From contig NZ_JNWV01000008.1 of assembly GCF_000716535.1 (NCBI RefSeq), positions 124,001 through 188,000 on the forward strand: a stretch of 64,000 nucleotides of DNA, in the 5' to 3' direction. A program made the position numbers and the translations under genes. Source of the stretch: Streptomyces flaveolus (lineage in GTDB: Bacteria; Actinomycetota; Actinomycetes; Streptomycetales; Streptomycetaceae). Shown in pieces: positions 36,321 through 44,911 of the stretch (positions are counted from its first letter, which is position 1; each line of letters opens with the position of its first letter). Under the pieces are notes generated by a model that was not told where the DNA came from, ran no database searches, and saw nothing but the letters and a program-made list of their open reading frames with translations.

Positions 36321-36410
36321 CGGCGGGACTGTCCACCCCGGCGGGACTGTCCACCCCGGCGGGACTGTCCACCCCGGCGGGACTGTCCACCCCGGCGGGA
36401 CCGCCCACCC
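36321..36410 (+). repeat. 18-bp tandem repeat, five copies
   Basis: Unit CGGCGGGACTGTCCACCC. Four copies are identical (36321-36392) and a fifth has two T-to-C changes (36393-36410). A second tandem, CCGCACACCGACCCCCTG x2 (36475-36510), and a spaced pair CCCGGCCACCTCGC (36518 and 36538) follow. All lie in the spacer before the DUF916-like gene. Confidence 0.9.
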
Positions 36411-36562
36411 CGCCCGGCCGGCCCACACGTCCGGGCCGACCGGTCCGCACGCCGCCGCCCCGAACGCCCGGCCGCCGCACACCGACCCCCTGCCGCACAC
36501 CGACCCCCTGCCGTACTCCCGGCCACCTCGCCGCACCCCCGGCCACCTCGCTGGAGCCGCCC

Positions 36563-37538
36563 ATGCAGCCCGCCGCCCGCGCGCCAGGCCCGCCCCACTC
36601 GCCACGCGCCTCGTCCGAGCCGCGCACCTCGCCGGCGCCGCTCACGCCGCGGATCCGGCGCGTCCCAGGCACCCGACCCACCCCACGCCGCTCCCGCACC
36701 CCGCTCGCGCTCGTCCCCCTGCTCCTGCCGCTCACGCTCCTGGCCGCCGCCCCGCAGGCCTCCGCCCGGTCGGAGGGCTGGTCGGTCGCGCCCCTGGGCG
36801 CCGGGCGCCCCGCGTTCTACGCCGAGGGCGCCCCCGGGACGGTCCTGCGGGGCACCGTCTCCGTCACCAACCGGAGCCGGACGCCGGTCACGGTCCGGCT
36901 GCGCGGCACCGGTGTGCCGACGGCGTTCGTCCGAAGCGGCCTGCGGGTGCCGGCCCGGACCCGCGCCGAGGTGCCCTTCACGCTGACCGTGCCGTCGGGG
37001 GCCGCGCCCGGCGACCGCACCGGCGCGGTCGTCGTGCGGGACGCGCACGGCCGTACCGCGACCGTGCCGGTGCGACTGCGTGTCGACGGGCCCCCGGCTC
37101 GCCGCGCTGACCGTCGAGCATCTCGCCGTACGCTCCGACCGGATCACGTACGAGCTGGTCAACCGGGGTACGACCGTCCTCGTACCGACGCTCGCGGTGC
37201 GCGCCGACGGACTCCTCGGCCGGGTCCTGGACCGCGCCCCGCGCACCCTGCCGGTCCGGCTGGCGCCCGGCGCCCGGCGCACGCTGAGCGAACCGTGGCC
37301 CGGCCGGCCGGTGCTGGACAGGGTCCGCGTACGGCTGACGGTGACGGCGGCGGGCGGCGCGCACGACACCGCGGGCACCACGGCGGCGTACGTGCCGTGG
37401 GGCGCGGTGGCCGGCGGCGCGGCGGCGGTCGCGGCGGGGGGTACGGCCGTACTCCTGCGGACCCGGCACCGGCGCCGCCGTCACGCGGGGCCCGGACCCC
37501 GGCCCGGCACGCCGGAGCCGGCCGGAGCACTGCCGTGA
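36563..37538 (+). pseudogene. DUF916-like secreted membrane protein, broken by a frameshift at 37091-37095
   Basis: The N-terminal 175 codons from ATG 36563 encode a signal sequence (about 46-68, LALVPLLLPLTLLAAAPQASA) and a beta-sandwich (GTVSVTNRSRTPVTVRLRG ... VPFTLTVPSGAAPGDRTGAVVV). The continuation (GPRLAALTVEHLAVRSDRI ... ending with a TM helix and basic tail) is in another frame. Removing one C from the run GGGCCCCCGG joins VDG-PRLAALTVE cleanly. The shifted frame ends at 37538 with a GTGA overlap into the next gene, as an intact gene would. Without correction the first frame runs on into the next gene. Homopolymer sequencing error is possible. Confidence 0.75.
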
Positions 37539-38662
37539 GGCGGGTCGCCTGCGCGGTCATCGGTGCCCTGCTGCTGGCCCTCGCGGGGCCCGCCGGACAG
37601 GGGCGGGCCGCCGAGGGGCCGGCGGTGCAGTTGTCGGCGGTTCAGGCCGGTGCCGGAGGCGCGGTCACCGTCAGGGGTACCGGCTGGCGGCCCCGCACCC
37701 TGCTCATGGTGCTGGTGTGCGGGCGGGCCACCCCGGCGCGAGGGGTCGTCGGCGGCACCAACTCCTGCGCGAACGGCGACGGACGGGCCGTGACCACCGG
37801 CGCCGACGGCGCCTTCAGCCGGAAACTGCCGGTCGCCGAACCCCCCGTGCCCTGCCCCTGCGTGGTGCACGTGGCCACGGTGACCGGTGCCGGAGCCGAG
37901 GCGGACGCGGTCCTGGAGGTCGCCGGTCATCCCGTGGCCCCGCTGCCCGCCGAGCGCTCCGCCGGCCGGCTGGCGGTGCTGTCCGACACCCGGCTGACCG
38001 GAGGCGGCGGACTGCTGACCTGGTTCGGTGCACCACCCGGCCGCACCCTGGTCTTCACCGTCGGCAACACCGGCATCAGCCCGATCGAGAACCCGGTGTT
38101 CCGGGTCGGCACCGCGCACGGCGTCTTCGCCCCCGAATGGGACGAGCGGCAGTGGCACGGCACCCTGGCGCCCGGGAAGAAGGCGCGGATCAAGCTGCCG
38201 GTCGAGCTGTCGGCCGGGGCGCACGGCGACTACACCGTGACACTGAAGCACGGCGGCCGGGTGCTCGCCGAGCAGCCGTGGGGCGTGGGCCGTCCCTGGG
38301 GCGTGACGCTCTTCTGGCTCCTTCTCTGCCTGGTCGTCCCGGCCGCCCTGTTCCGCGTCGGCATGCCCGTGGTGGACCGGGTCCGGCCCCGCCGCCCGGG
38401 CGCCTCCCGCGGCCGGTACCACCCGCACCGATCCACCACCCGGAGCCCCGGGCCCCTGCTGGATCCGCGCCTGCGCCGTCTCCTCCCGCGCTCCCGTTCC
38501 GCCGGGCCCCCGGCCGACCCGGCCCCCGCCCTGCCGTGGTTCGCCCCCCACTCCGCTCCGGGCGGCCCGGCCGGCCAGACCTCCGCACCGCACGACGACA
38601 GCCCGACGAGTCCCACGACTCCCGGCACTTCCACCACTCCCACCAGGAAGGGACCCACGTGA
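37535..38662 (+). CDS. Secreted, membrane-anchored protein with neocarzinostatin-like domain
   Basis: 375 aa from GTG 37535, overlapping the previous stop. Signal peptide about 1-26. The Ig-like first domain, GGAVTVRGTGWRPRTLLMVLVCG, with paired Cys (NSCANGDG; VPCPCVVHV) resembles neocarzinostatin-type folds. A second beta domain (LTWFGAPPGRTLVFTVGNTG ... LPVELSAGAHGDYTVTLKHG) follows. A TM helix (VTLFWLLLCLVVPAALFRVGM) precedes a Pro/Ser/Thr-rich basic tail of about 95 residues. Function unknown; it is co-transcribed with the next gene (4-base overlap). Confidence 0.78.
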   Translation: MRRVACAVIGALLLALAGPAGQGRAAEGPAVQLSAVQAGAGGAVTVRGTGWRPRTLLMVLVCGRATPARGVVGGTNSCANGDGRAVTTGADGAFSRKLPVAEPPVPCPCVVHVATVTGAGAEADAVLEVAGHPVAPLPAERSAGRLAVLSDTRLTGGGGLLTWFGAPPGRTLVFTVGNTGISPIENPVFRVGTAHGVFAPEWDERQWHGTLAPGKKARIKLPVELSAGAHGDYTVTLKHGGRVLAEQPWGVGRPWGVTLFWLLLCLVVPAALFRVGMPVVDRVRPRRPGASRGRYHPHRSTTRSPGPLLDPRLRRLLPRSRSAGPPADPAPALPWFAPHSAPGGPAGQTSAPHDDSPTSPTTPGTSTTPTRKGPT

Positions 38663-39945
38663 TCAAGCGAAGGAGAGGCACAGCGGCCGGGGGCACGGGC
38701 GCCCTGCTGGTGCTCGGTGCGGCGGGCGTCCTGCTGGGCGCGGCGGTGAGCCCCGCGCAGGCGGCCGAGGTGTCGTACGCCACCCACTGCGTGCCGCCCG
38801 CGGGCATCGACCCCGTCGACGGCACCACCAAGGTCGAGGTCACCGCGCCGGCCACGGCCGAGGTGGGCGACACGGTGGACATCGTGTGGAAGTTCGTTCA
38901 GGCCGCCTCGAAGAACCCGGACATCATCGACCTGCCCGCGAACTCGGTCCAGCCGTCCGGTGTGCTGAAGGCGGCCGGTGCGCAGACTGCCGACATCGCG
39001 ATGCGGGGGCCGCGGGAGAAGCCGGCGATCCCCAAGGGCGGGACCATGGTGCTGTCCGACATGAAGGGCAGTCTGAAACTGACGGCGGTCGGCGAGGTGA
39101 CGCTGACGCCGGACGCGTACACCGTCAACGCCATGTCCACCGACACCAAGTGCGCGCCGAAGGAGGCCGTGCAGAAGGCGGCGACGATCCAGGTGGCGGC
39201 GGGCGGCGGGGGCACGTCCAGTTCGACACCCACCCGGTCCGCGACGCCGACCAAGTCCGCGACCCCCACCAGGTCCGCGACCGCCACGGCGACCGGCGGC
39301 ACCGGGCAGACCGACTTCACCGGCAAGGAGGTACAGGTCCCGTACGCCTGCAAGACCCCGATCGGCGACAAGAGCGCGACCTCGCCGGTGCAGATCGACG
39401 CGAAGAAGGACGGCGGGAGCTACGCCCTCACCGTGCGGTTCGAGAAGTCGGTGACGGACAGCCCCGTCGACATACCGAAGGACTCCGTGAAGCCGTCCAT
39501 GGAAGTGGTGCTGGGCGGCGCCGACAAGGGCACGGTGCACGTGGAGGGGCCGACGAACGCGAACCCCGTCAAGTCCGGTGCCCCGATCGAGATTCCCGAC
39601 CTCACCGGCACCTACAAGCCCGGCGCGAGCGGCACCTCGACGCTGTCCCCGGGCGTGCTGACGGTCAAGGCGCTCGGTACGACCACGACCTGCACGCCGG
39701 TGAAGACGGAGGTCTCGCTCACCCTGGACACGACGGAGCAGCCGGGCGGCGCCGCGGGCGGCACGTCGACGTCGGGCGGTTCCTCCGGTTCCGCGACGAC
39801 CGGCGGTGACGGCGGCTCAGGCGGCCTCGCCGAAACCGGAGCGAGCGACCACAACGCCCTGAAGGCCCTGGGCCTGGTGGCGGGCACGGCGATCCTGCTG
39901 GGCGCGGCGGTGTTCACAGTGCTGCCGCGGCGCAGGACGCGATAG
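38659..39945 (+). CDS. LAETG-motif sortase-dependent surface protein (two domains)
   Basis: 428 aa from GTG 38659. Signal peptide about 1-35. The first beta-rich domain (about 36-175, VSYATHCVPPAGIDPVDGTT) is followed by a Ser/Thr/Pro linker with TPTRSATPTKSATPTRSAT repeats. The second domain (about 215-355, YACKTPIGDKSATSPVQIDA ... IKALGTTTTCTP-like) is homologous to the 35590-36294 protein. A Gly/Ser linker leads to LAETG (390-394), TM helix and RRRTR tail. LAxTG signals are the class E sortase type of Streptomyces. No sortase gene is present here. Confidence 0.87.
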   Translation: MIKRRRGTAAGGTGALLVLGAAGVLLGAAVSPAQAAEVSYATHCVPPAGIDPVDGTTKVEVTAPATAEVGDTVDIVWKFVQAASKNPDIIDLPANSVQPSGVLKAAGAQTADIAMRGPREKPAIPKGGTMVLSDMKGSLKLTAVGEVTLTPDAYTVNAMSTDTKCAPKEAVQKAATIQVAAGGGGTSSSTPTRSATPTKSATPTRSATATATGGTGQTDFTGKEVQVPYACKTPIGDKSATSPVQIDAKKDGGSYALTVRFEKSVTDSPVDIPKDSVKPSMEVVLGGADKGTVHVEGPTNANPVKSGAPIEIPDLTGTYKPGASGTSTLSPGVLTVKALGTTTTCTPVKTEVSLTLDTTEQPGGAAGGTSTSGGSSGSATTGGDGGSGGLAETGASDHNALKALGLVAGTAILLGAAVFTVLPRRRTR

Positions 39946-40070
39946 CCGACCTCGGGGCGCGGGGCTGTATCGACATGCGGCTCCGCCGCGTGGGCGCGAG
40001 AAGCCACACCCGACCCGCGGCCGCCGACGCACCGTGATCCCCGCGACGTTCAGCGCCCCCACACGCCAAG

Positions 40071-40103
40071 AGGGCCGCCACACCCACCGGGTGCGGCGGC
40101 CCT
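40071..40103. terminator. Terminator between surface-protein operon and POT transporter
   Basis: AGGGCCGCC / GGCGGCCCT, a 9-bp perfect outer stem with an inner CACCC/GGGTG dyad. It lies 18 bases beyond the transporter stop and can serve both convergent units. Confidence 0.75.
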
Positions 40104-40120
40104 CGGGCCAGGTCCGACGT

Positions 40121-41626
40121 CTAGTTGACGTTGCCCATCAGCTTCTTCACCTTGCCGCGGTACATCCACACCGCGACACCGGCGACCACGGCGAGCACGG
40201 CCTCCAGGGCGACGAAGCCCATCCTGTCGAGGTTGACGCCACCGACGGCCGGGTTCGACAGCAGGGCGGTGACGGAGTCGCCCGCGGTCACCGCGAGGAA
40301 CCAGACGCCCATCATCTGAGAGGCGTACTTCTTCGGCGCCATCTTCGTCGTCACGGACAGACCCACCGGCGACAGCGTCAGCTCACCGATGGTCTGCGCG
40401 AAGTAGATCGCGACCAGCCACAGCGCCGCGGCCTTGTGACCGCCCTCGGCGATCGACAGCGGGGCGAGGAAGACGAAGAAGGACGCGCCGACCAGCACCA
40501 GACCGGAGGCGAACTTCACGATCGTGCTCGGCTCCTTGCCGCGCTTGTTCAGCCACAGCCACAGCCAGGCGAAGACCGGCGCGAGGGCCATGATCATGAC
40601 CGGGTTGACCGACTGGTACCAGGAGACCGGGAACTCCCAGCCGAAGATGGTGTTGTCGGCGCTCTTCTCGGCGAACAGCGAGAGGGTGGAGCCGCCCTGG
40701 TCGTAGATCATCCAGAAGACGGCGGCGGCCACGAAGAACCAGATGTACGCGGACACCTTGGAACGCTCGGCCGGCTCCAGGTCCTTGTCGCGCAGGATCC
40801 GGGAGATGACCAGGATCGGCACGATCAGGCCGATGAGGGTGAGCGGGATCAGCGCCCAGTTCAGGGTGAAGTGGCCGGTGCCGCCGACGATGCCGTAGAA
40901 GACCACGGCGATGGCCAGCCAGATCAGGCCCTTGCGCAGGGTGGACGCCTTCTCGGCGGGCGTCAGCGGGGTCGGGACCTCGCTGCTCTTGGCGTTCAGG
41001 TGGCGGCCGCCGAGCAGGTACTGGGCGAGACCCAGCGCCATGCCGAGCGCGGCCAGCGCGAAGCCCAGGTGCCAGTTGACGTTCTCACCGACGGTGCCGA
41101 TGACCAGCGGGGCGACGAAGGCACCGAGGTTGATGCCGATGTAGAAGAGCGTGAAGCCACCGTCCCGGCGCGGGTCTTCCGGGCCGTCGTAGAGGTGGCC
41201 GACCATCGTGGAGATGTTGGCCTTCAGCAGACCGGAGCCGATGGCGACGAGAGACAGGCCGACGAAGAAGCTCGCGGCGGCGGGCAGCGCCAGGCACAGG
41301 TGGCCGAGCATGATGACCAGGCCCGCGACGGCGACCGTCTTGCGGGGGCCGAGGACACGGTCGGCGAACCAGCCGCCGGGCAGGGCGAGCAGGTACACGA
41401 GCGACAGGTACACGGCGTAGATCGCCGTCGCCGTGCCCGCGCTCAGGTGCAGGCCACCCGGGGCCACCAGGTACAGCGGGAGAAGGGCCCTCATGCCGTA
41501 GTAGGAGAACCGCTCCCACATCTCGGTCATGAAGAGAGTGGCCAGTCCGCGGGGGTGGCCGAAGAAGGTCTTCTCGGAACCGGGGGTGCCCGGTCGGACC
41601 GAGTCCTTCGTCAGGCTGGACGCCAT
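40121..41626 (-). CDS. POT/PTR-family proton-dependent oligopeptide transporter
   Basis: 501 aa, about 14 TM helices. The proton-coupling ExxER motif is in EMWERFSYYGMRALLPLYL (about 34-54). Other POT signatures are GGWFADRVLGPRKTV (about 92) and FTLFYIGINLGAFVAPL (about 167). FFVAAAVFWMIYDQGGSTL occurs in the second half. It imports di- and tripeptides. ATG 41626 follows AAGGAACG; the longer frame upstream is not homologous. The expression signal lies in the large gap shared with the response regulator. Confidence 0.93.
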   Translation of the reverse strand: MASSLTKDSVRPGTPGSEKTFFGHPRGLATLFMTEMWERFSYYGMRALLPLYLVAPGGLHLSAGTATAIYAVYLSLVYLLALPGGWFADRVLGPRKTVAVAGLVIMLGHLCLALPAAASFFVGLSLVAIGSGLLKANISTMVGHLYDGPEDPRRDGGFTLFYIGINLGAFVAPLVIGTVGENVNWHLGFALAALGMALGLAQYLLGGRHLNAKSSEVPTPLTPAEKASTLRKGLIWLAIAVVFYGIVGGTGHFTLNWALIPLTLIGLIVPILVISRILRDKDLEPAERSKVSAYIWFFVAAAVFWMIYDQGGSTLSLFAEKSADNTIFGWEFPVSWYQSVNPVMIMALAPVFAWLWLWLNKRGKEPSTIVKFASGLVLVGASFFVFLAPLSIAEGGHKAAALWLVAIYFAQTIGELTLSPVGLSVTTKMAPKKYASQMMGVWFLAVTAGDSVTALLSNPAVGGVNLDRMGFVALEAVLAVVAGVAVWMYRGKVKKLMGNVN

Positions 41627-42119
41627 GGTCGTTCCTTGCTGGTCGGGACGCGCGGTGGAGCGTTGCGCGCCCGCTGGGGGTGTCGGCCGGCACCGGCGGG
41701 GTCGGTCGTCCACCCCCACGCCCAGGGGGAGTCCGCCCCGGATCGCGGAGCGGCGGACGGCGACCACCGGGATCCACGCCCCGTGACGCGTCGATGCGTC
41801 CGGAGCCCGGCCAGAGGTCGTTCCTTTCAAGGCTGGTCTGGGCCAGCCCGCACACAAAGAAGACCCTCAGCGACAGATGCCCGCCAAAGGTCCCCGGTGT
41901 ACTACAGGCGTTCAGGTCACCATACGGCAGGACACTGCCGGATATGGAAGGACTTGAGACACGGATCACAGGTGTCGCGGGAACCGCACAACCCGATTCG
42001 AAGGTCTCTCCTACGATCGCATCCCCAGGTCAATGGTTCGTACCAGCAGCATACGAAGGTAAGAACCCCTGGCACCGATCACACCCCGGCACCGCACGCG
42101 GGCGGTCTACCATCACCTC
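41627..42119. promoter_or_regulatory. 493-bp gene-free divergent region
   Basis: No credible gene. It includes CGGCAG-GACA-CTGCCG (41925-41940), and TTCGTA-N9-TACGAA (42037-42057), 63 bases before the response-regulator start and a candidate autoregulatory site. The rest looks like untranslated leaders of the two divergent genes. Confidence 0.45.
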
Positions 42120-42797
42120 ATGACCCGTGTACTGCTCGCCGAGGACGACGCGTCCATCTCGGAGCCGCTGGCCCGCGCCCTGCGCCGGGAAGGTTACGAG
42201 GTCGAGGTGCGCGAGGACGGACCCGCCGCGCTCGACGCCGGAATGCAGGGCGGCGTGGATCTGGTCGTACTGGACCTGGGGCTGCCCGGCATGGACGGCC
42301 TGGAGGTCGCCCGCCGGCTGCGCGCCGACGGTCACACCGTGCCGATCCTCATCCTGACCGCGCGGGCCGACGAGGTGGACACCGTCGTCGGCCTGGACGC
42401 GGGCGCCGACGACTACGTCACCAAGCCGTTCCGGCTCGCCGAACTGCTCGCCCGGGTGCGGGCCCTGCTCCGGCGCGGCGCCGCCGAACCGCAGCAGCCG
42501 CCGGCCACGCACGGGGTGCGGATCGACGTCGAGTCGCACCGCGCCTGGATGGGCGACGAGGAACTCCAGCTCACCGCCAAGGAGTTCGACCTGCTGCGGG
42601 TGCTGGTGCGGGACGCGGGCCGGGTCGTGACCCGGGACCAGCTCATGCGCGAGGTCTGGGACACCACGTGGTGGTCGTCCACCAAGACTCTGGACATGCA
42701 CATCTCCTGGCTGCGCAAGAAGCTGGGCGACGACGCGGCGAACCCCCGGTACATCGCGACGGTGCGTGGCGTGGGCTTCCGGTTCGAGAAGAGCTGA
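42120..42797 (+). CDS. OmpR/PhoB-family response regulator
   Basis: 225 aa. The receiver domain (1-120) has the acidic pair EDD (8-10), phosphoacceptor Asp52 in VVLDLGLPGMDG, conserved Thr in LILTARA and Lys in YVTKPFRLAELLAR. The C-terminal winged helix (about 130-223) shows LQLTAKEFDLLRVLVRDAGRVVTRDQLMREVWD and VRGVGFRFE. Partner kinase follows 35 bases later. The system's signal and targets are unknown. Confidence 0.95.
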   Translation: MTRVLLAEDDASISEPLARALRREGYEVEVREDGPAALDAGMQGGVDLVVLDLGLPGMDGLEVARRLRADGHTVPILILTARADEVDTVVGLDAGADDYVTKPFRLAELLARVRALLRRGAAEPQQPPATHGVRIDVESHRAWMGDEELQLTAKEFDLLRVLVRDAGRVVTRDQLMREVWDTTWWSSTKTLDMHISWLRKKLGDDAANPRYIATVRGVGFRFEKS

Positions 42798-42832
42798 GTC
42801 CGGGCCCCAGCGAGCACCCCAGGTAACGGAGC

Positions 42833-44104
42833 ATGCGCCGACGTCTCATCCAGTCCACCCTCGCCGTCGTCCTCGTGGTGATCGCGGTCTTCGGCGTGTC
42901 CCTGGTGATCGTCGAGACGCGGACGATCAGCAACAGCGCCCAGGAGCGGGTGGAGTCGGAGGCGGTGCGGCTGGCCAGCATCGTGGACAGCCGGATCCTC
43001 GCCGCGGAGAACGTCAACGCGGACGTGCTGCGCAACCCCGTCAGCAAGGACCAGTACGCGGTCATCCGCATGCCCGGCAAGCCGCCCATCGAGATCGGCA
43101 CCAAGCCCGAGGGCGACACCATCCACTACACGCAGCGCGGCGAGGAGGGCGAGACGGTCACCGTGCAGGAGCCCCGCTCCGCGGTGACCCGCGAGGTCGG
43201 CCGGACCCTGCTGATCATCGGGCTGGTCGCGCTGCTCGCCGTGGTGGCGGCGGTGCTGCTCGCCGTACGGCAGGCCAACCGGCTCGCCTCCCCGCTGACC
43301 GACCTCGCCGAGACCGCCGAACGCCTCGGCTCCGGCGACCCGCGCCCCCGGCACAAGCGCTACGGCGTCCCCGAGCTGGACCGGGTCGCCGACGTGCTGG
43401 ACGCCTCCGCCGAGCGGATCGGGCGCATGCTGACGGCCGAGCGGCGCCTCGCGGCCGACGCCTCCCACCAGCTCCGCACACCCCTGACCGCGCTGTCCAT
43501 GCGCCTGGAGGAGATCACCCTCACCGACGACCCGGACACGGTGAAGGAGGAGGCGACCATCGCGCTGACGCAGGTCGAGCGGCTGACGGACGTCGTGCAG
43601 CGGCTGCTGACGAACTCCCGGGACCCGCGGACCGGCTCCGCCGTCACCTTCGACCTGGACGAGGTCATCCAGCAGCAGCTCGCCGAGTGGCGGCCCGCCT
43701 ACCGCAGCGCCGGCCGGGCCATCGTCAGCTCCGGCAAGCGGCACCTGCAGGCGGTGGGCACCCCGGGCGCGGTCGCCCAGGTGCTGGCCGCGCTGATCGA
43801 GAACTCGCTCATGCACGGCGGCGGCACCGTCGCCCTGCGCACCCGGGTCACCGGCAACCAGGCCGTGATCGAGGTCACCGACGAGGGGCCGGGCGTGCCG
43901 GCCGACCTCGGCGCGCGGATCTTCGAGCGCACGATCAGCGGGCGGAACTCCACGGGGATCGGCCTGGCCGTCGCCCGGGACCTCGCGGAGGCCGACGGCG
44001 GACGGCTGGAGCTGCTCCAGGCGCAGCCCCCGGTCTTCGGCCTGTTCCTCTCCCGCACGCCCCCGGCGCGCACCCCGGACGACGACCGCCCGACGGTCCG
44101 CTAG
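42833..44104 (+). CDS. Sensor histidine kinase (HAMP, HisKA, HATPase)
   Basis: 423 aa. TM1 is about 9-27 (TLAVVLVVIAVFGVSLVIV), followed by a short extracellular sensor of about 95 residues. TM2 is about 123-142 and is followed by HAMP. The phosphoacceptor His is in LAADASHQLRTPLTALS (about 215). The ATPase N box is ALIENSLMHGGGTV, with G boxes DEGPGVPADLG and NSTGIGLAVARDLAEADGG. Together with the preceding regulator it forms a standard two-component system. Its stop codon lies inside the beginning of the palindromic repeat at 44103. Confidence 0.94.
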   Translation: MRRRLIQSTLAVVLVVIAVFGVSLVIVETRTISNSAQERVESEAVRLASIVDSRILAAENVNADVLRNPVSKDQYAVIRMPGKPPIEIGTKPEGDTIHYTQRGEEGETVTVQEPRSAVTREVGRTLLIIGLVALLAVVAAVLLAVRQANRLASPLTDLAETAERLGSGDPRPRHKRYGVPELDRVADVLDASAERIGRMLTAERRLAADASHQLRTPLTALSMRLEEITLTDDPDTVKEEATIALTQVERLTDVVQRLLTNSRDPRTGSAVTFDLDEVIQQQLAEWRPAYRSAGRAIVSSGKRHLQAVGTPGAVAQVLAALIENSLMHGGGTVALRTRVTGNQAVIEVTDEGPGVPADLGARIFERTISGRNSTGIGLAVARDLAEADGGRLELLQAQPPVFGLFLSRTPPARTPDDDRPTVR

Positions 44105-44209
44105 GGCCTGTCCGACAGTACGTCCAGTACGAGTCTCTGGGGGACCCCCAGAGCACGTACCTGACGCCGCGCGGCCGCCCTTCGGGCGACGACGTGTCGG
44201 ACAGGCCCT
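44103..44209. repeat. 107-bp MITE-like palindromic element
   Basis: Perfect 15-bp terminal inverted repeats AGGGCCTGTCCGACA (44103-44117) and TGTCGGACAGGCCCT (44195-44209). CGTC/GACG pairing continues inward after a 3-base bulge. Internally there is a CTCTGGGGG-A-CCCCCAGAG hairpin (44135-44153) and CGCCC-TT-CGGGCG. It lies between the convergent kinase and GtrA genes and may serve as their terminator. Confidence 0.8.
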
Positions 44210-44224
44210 GGCCGGCCCGCGCGC

Positions 44225-44728
44225 CTACGGCACCCGCTGCTCGGGCGACCGCTTCGTCGACTCCTGCTCCAGAATCGATTCCGCGCTCGCCACGGTGCCC
44301 CGGGCGGGCAGCGCCCGGAACACCCAGCTGCGGTACGACCAGAACCGGAACAGGGTGGCGACGCCGATGCCGACGAACTTGAAGACGTTGCTCTGCAGCG
44401 GGCTGTCCCAGCCGAAGCCGTAGGTCGCCAGGTAGAGCACGCCGTTCTCGATCACCAGGCCGATCGCGCTGAACAGCAGGAACAGCGTGAGTTCCTTGGT
44501 GCGGCCGCTCTTGTCGCGGTCCCGGTACGTCCAGTAACGGAAGCCGACGTAGTTGAAGGCGATCGCCACCACGGTGGCGATGATGCTGGCCCGCACCACC
44601 GGCAGGTCGGAGACGTGCCGGACCAGGTTGAACACGCCGAGATTGACGAGGACACCGGCGCCGCCCACGGCACCGAATTTGGCCACCTCGCGTACGAGCC
44701 GTTGCAGCCCCGAGGAACGAGGTTCCAT
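44225..44728 (-). CDS. GtrA-family membrane protein
   Basis: 167 aa. Four TM helices fit the GtrA domain: FGAVGGAGVLVNLGVFNLV, SIIATVVAIAFNYVGFRYWTY, LFLLFSAIGLVIENGVLYL and VFKFVGIGVATLFRFWSYRSWVF. GtrA proteins are proposed flippases for polyprenyl-linked sugars in surface glycan synthesis. ATG 44728 was chosen because the domain starts soon after; a much longer frame upstream runs antisense through purK. Likely connected with the cell-envelope genes in the window, although this is inferred. Confidence 0.9.
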   Translation of the reverse strand: MEPRSSGLQRLVREVAKFGAVGGAGVLVNLGVFNLVRHVSDLPVVRASIIATVVAIAFNYVGFRYWTYRDRDKSGRTKELTLFLLFSAIGLVIENGVLYLATYGFGWDSPLQSNVFKFVGIGVATLFRFWSYRSWVFRALPARGTVASAESILEQESTKRSPEQRVP

Positions 44729-44911
44729 GGCTGTGCAGCTCCCGTCGGTAGGTTTCCTCAACCCCGCCATGCTAGCCGGGCGGGCACGCCGGTGCCTGTG
44801 GACCGGGCCACGCTGTGGAAACGGGTCGGAAAGAGGCGGGGAAGCACCGGGTAAGAGTCCGTGTGAGGGACGCGATCCGGGCAGCCCCCGCGTGGCCGAT
44901 ACGCTAGGGGT

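Noticed and set aside
36563..38662. A single 699-codon gene spanning the DUF916-like and the following secreted protein
   Set aside because: Codons about 176-320 give Arg/Pro/Gly-rich sequence typical of an out-of-frame reading. The natural continuation with TM helix lies in the other frame and ends with a GTGA overlap to the next gene.
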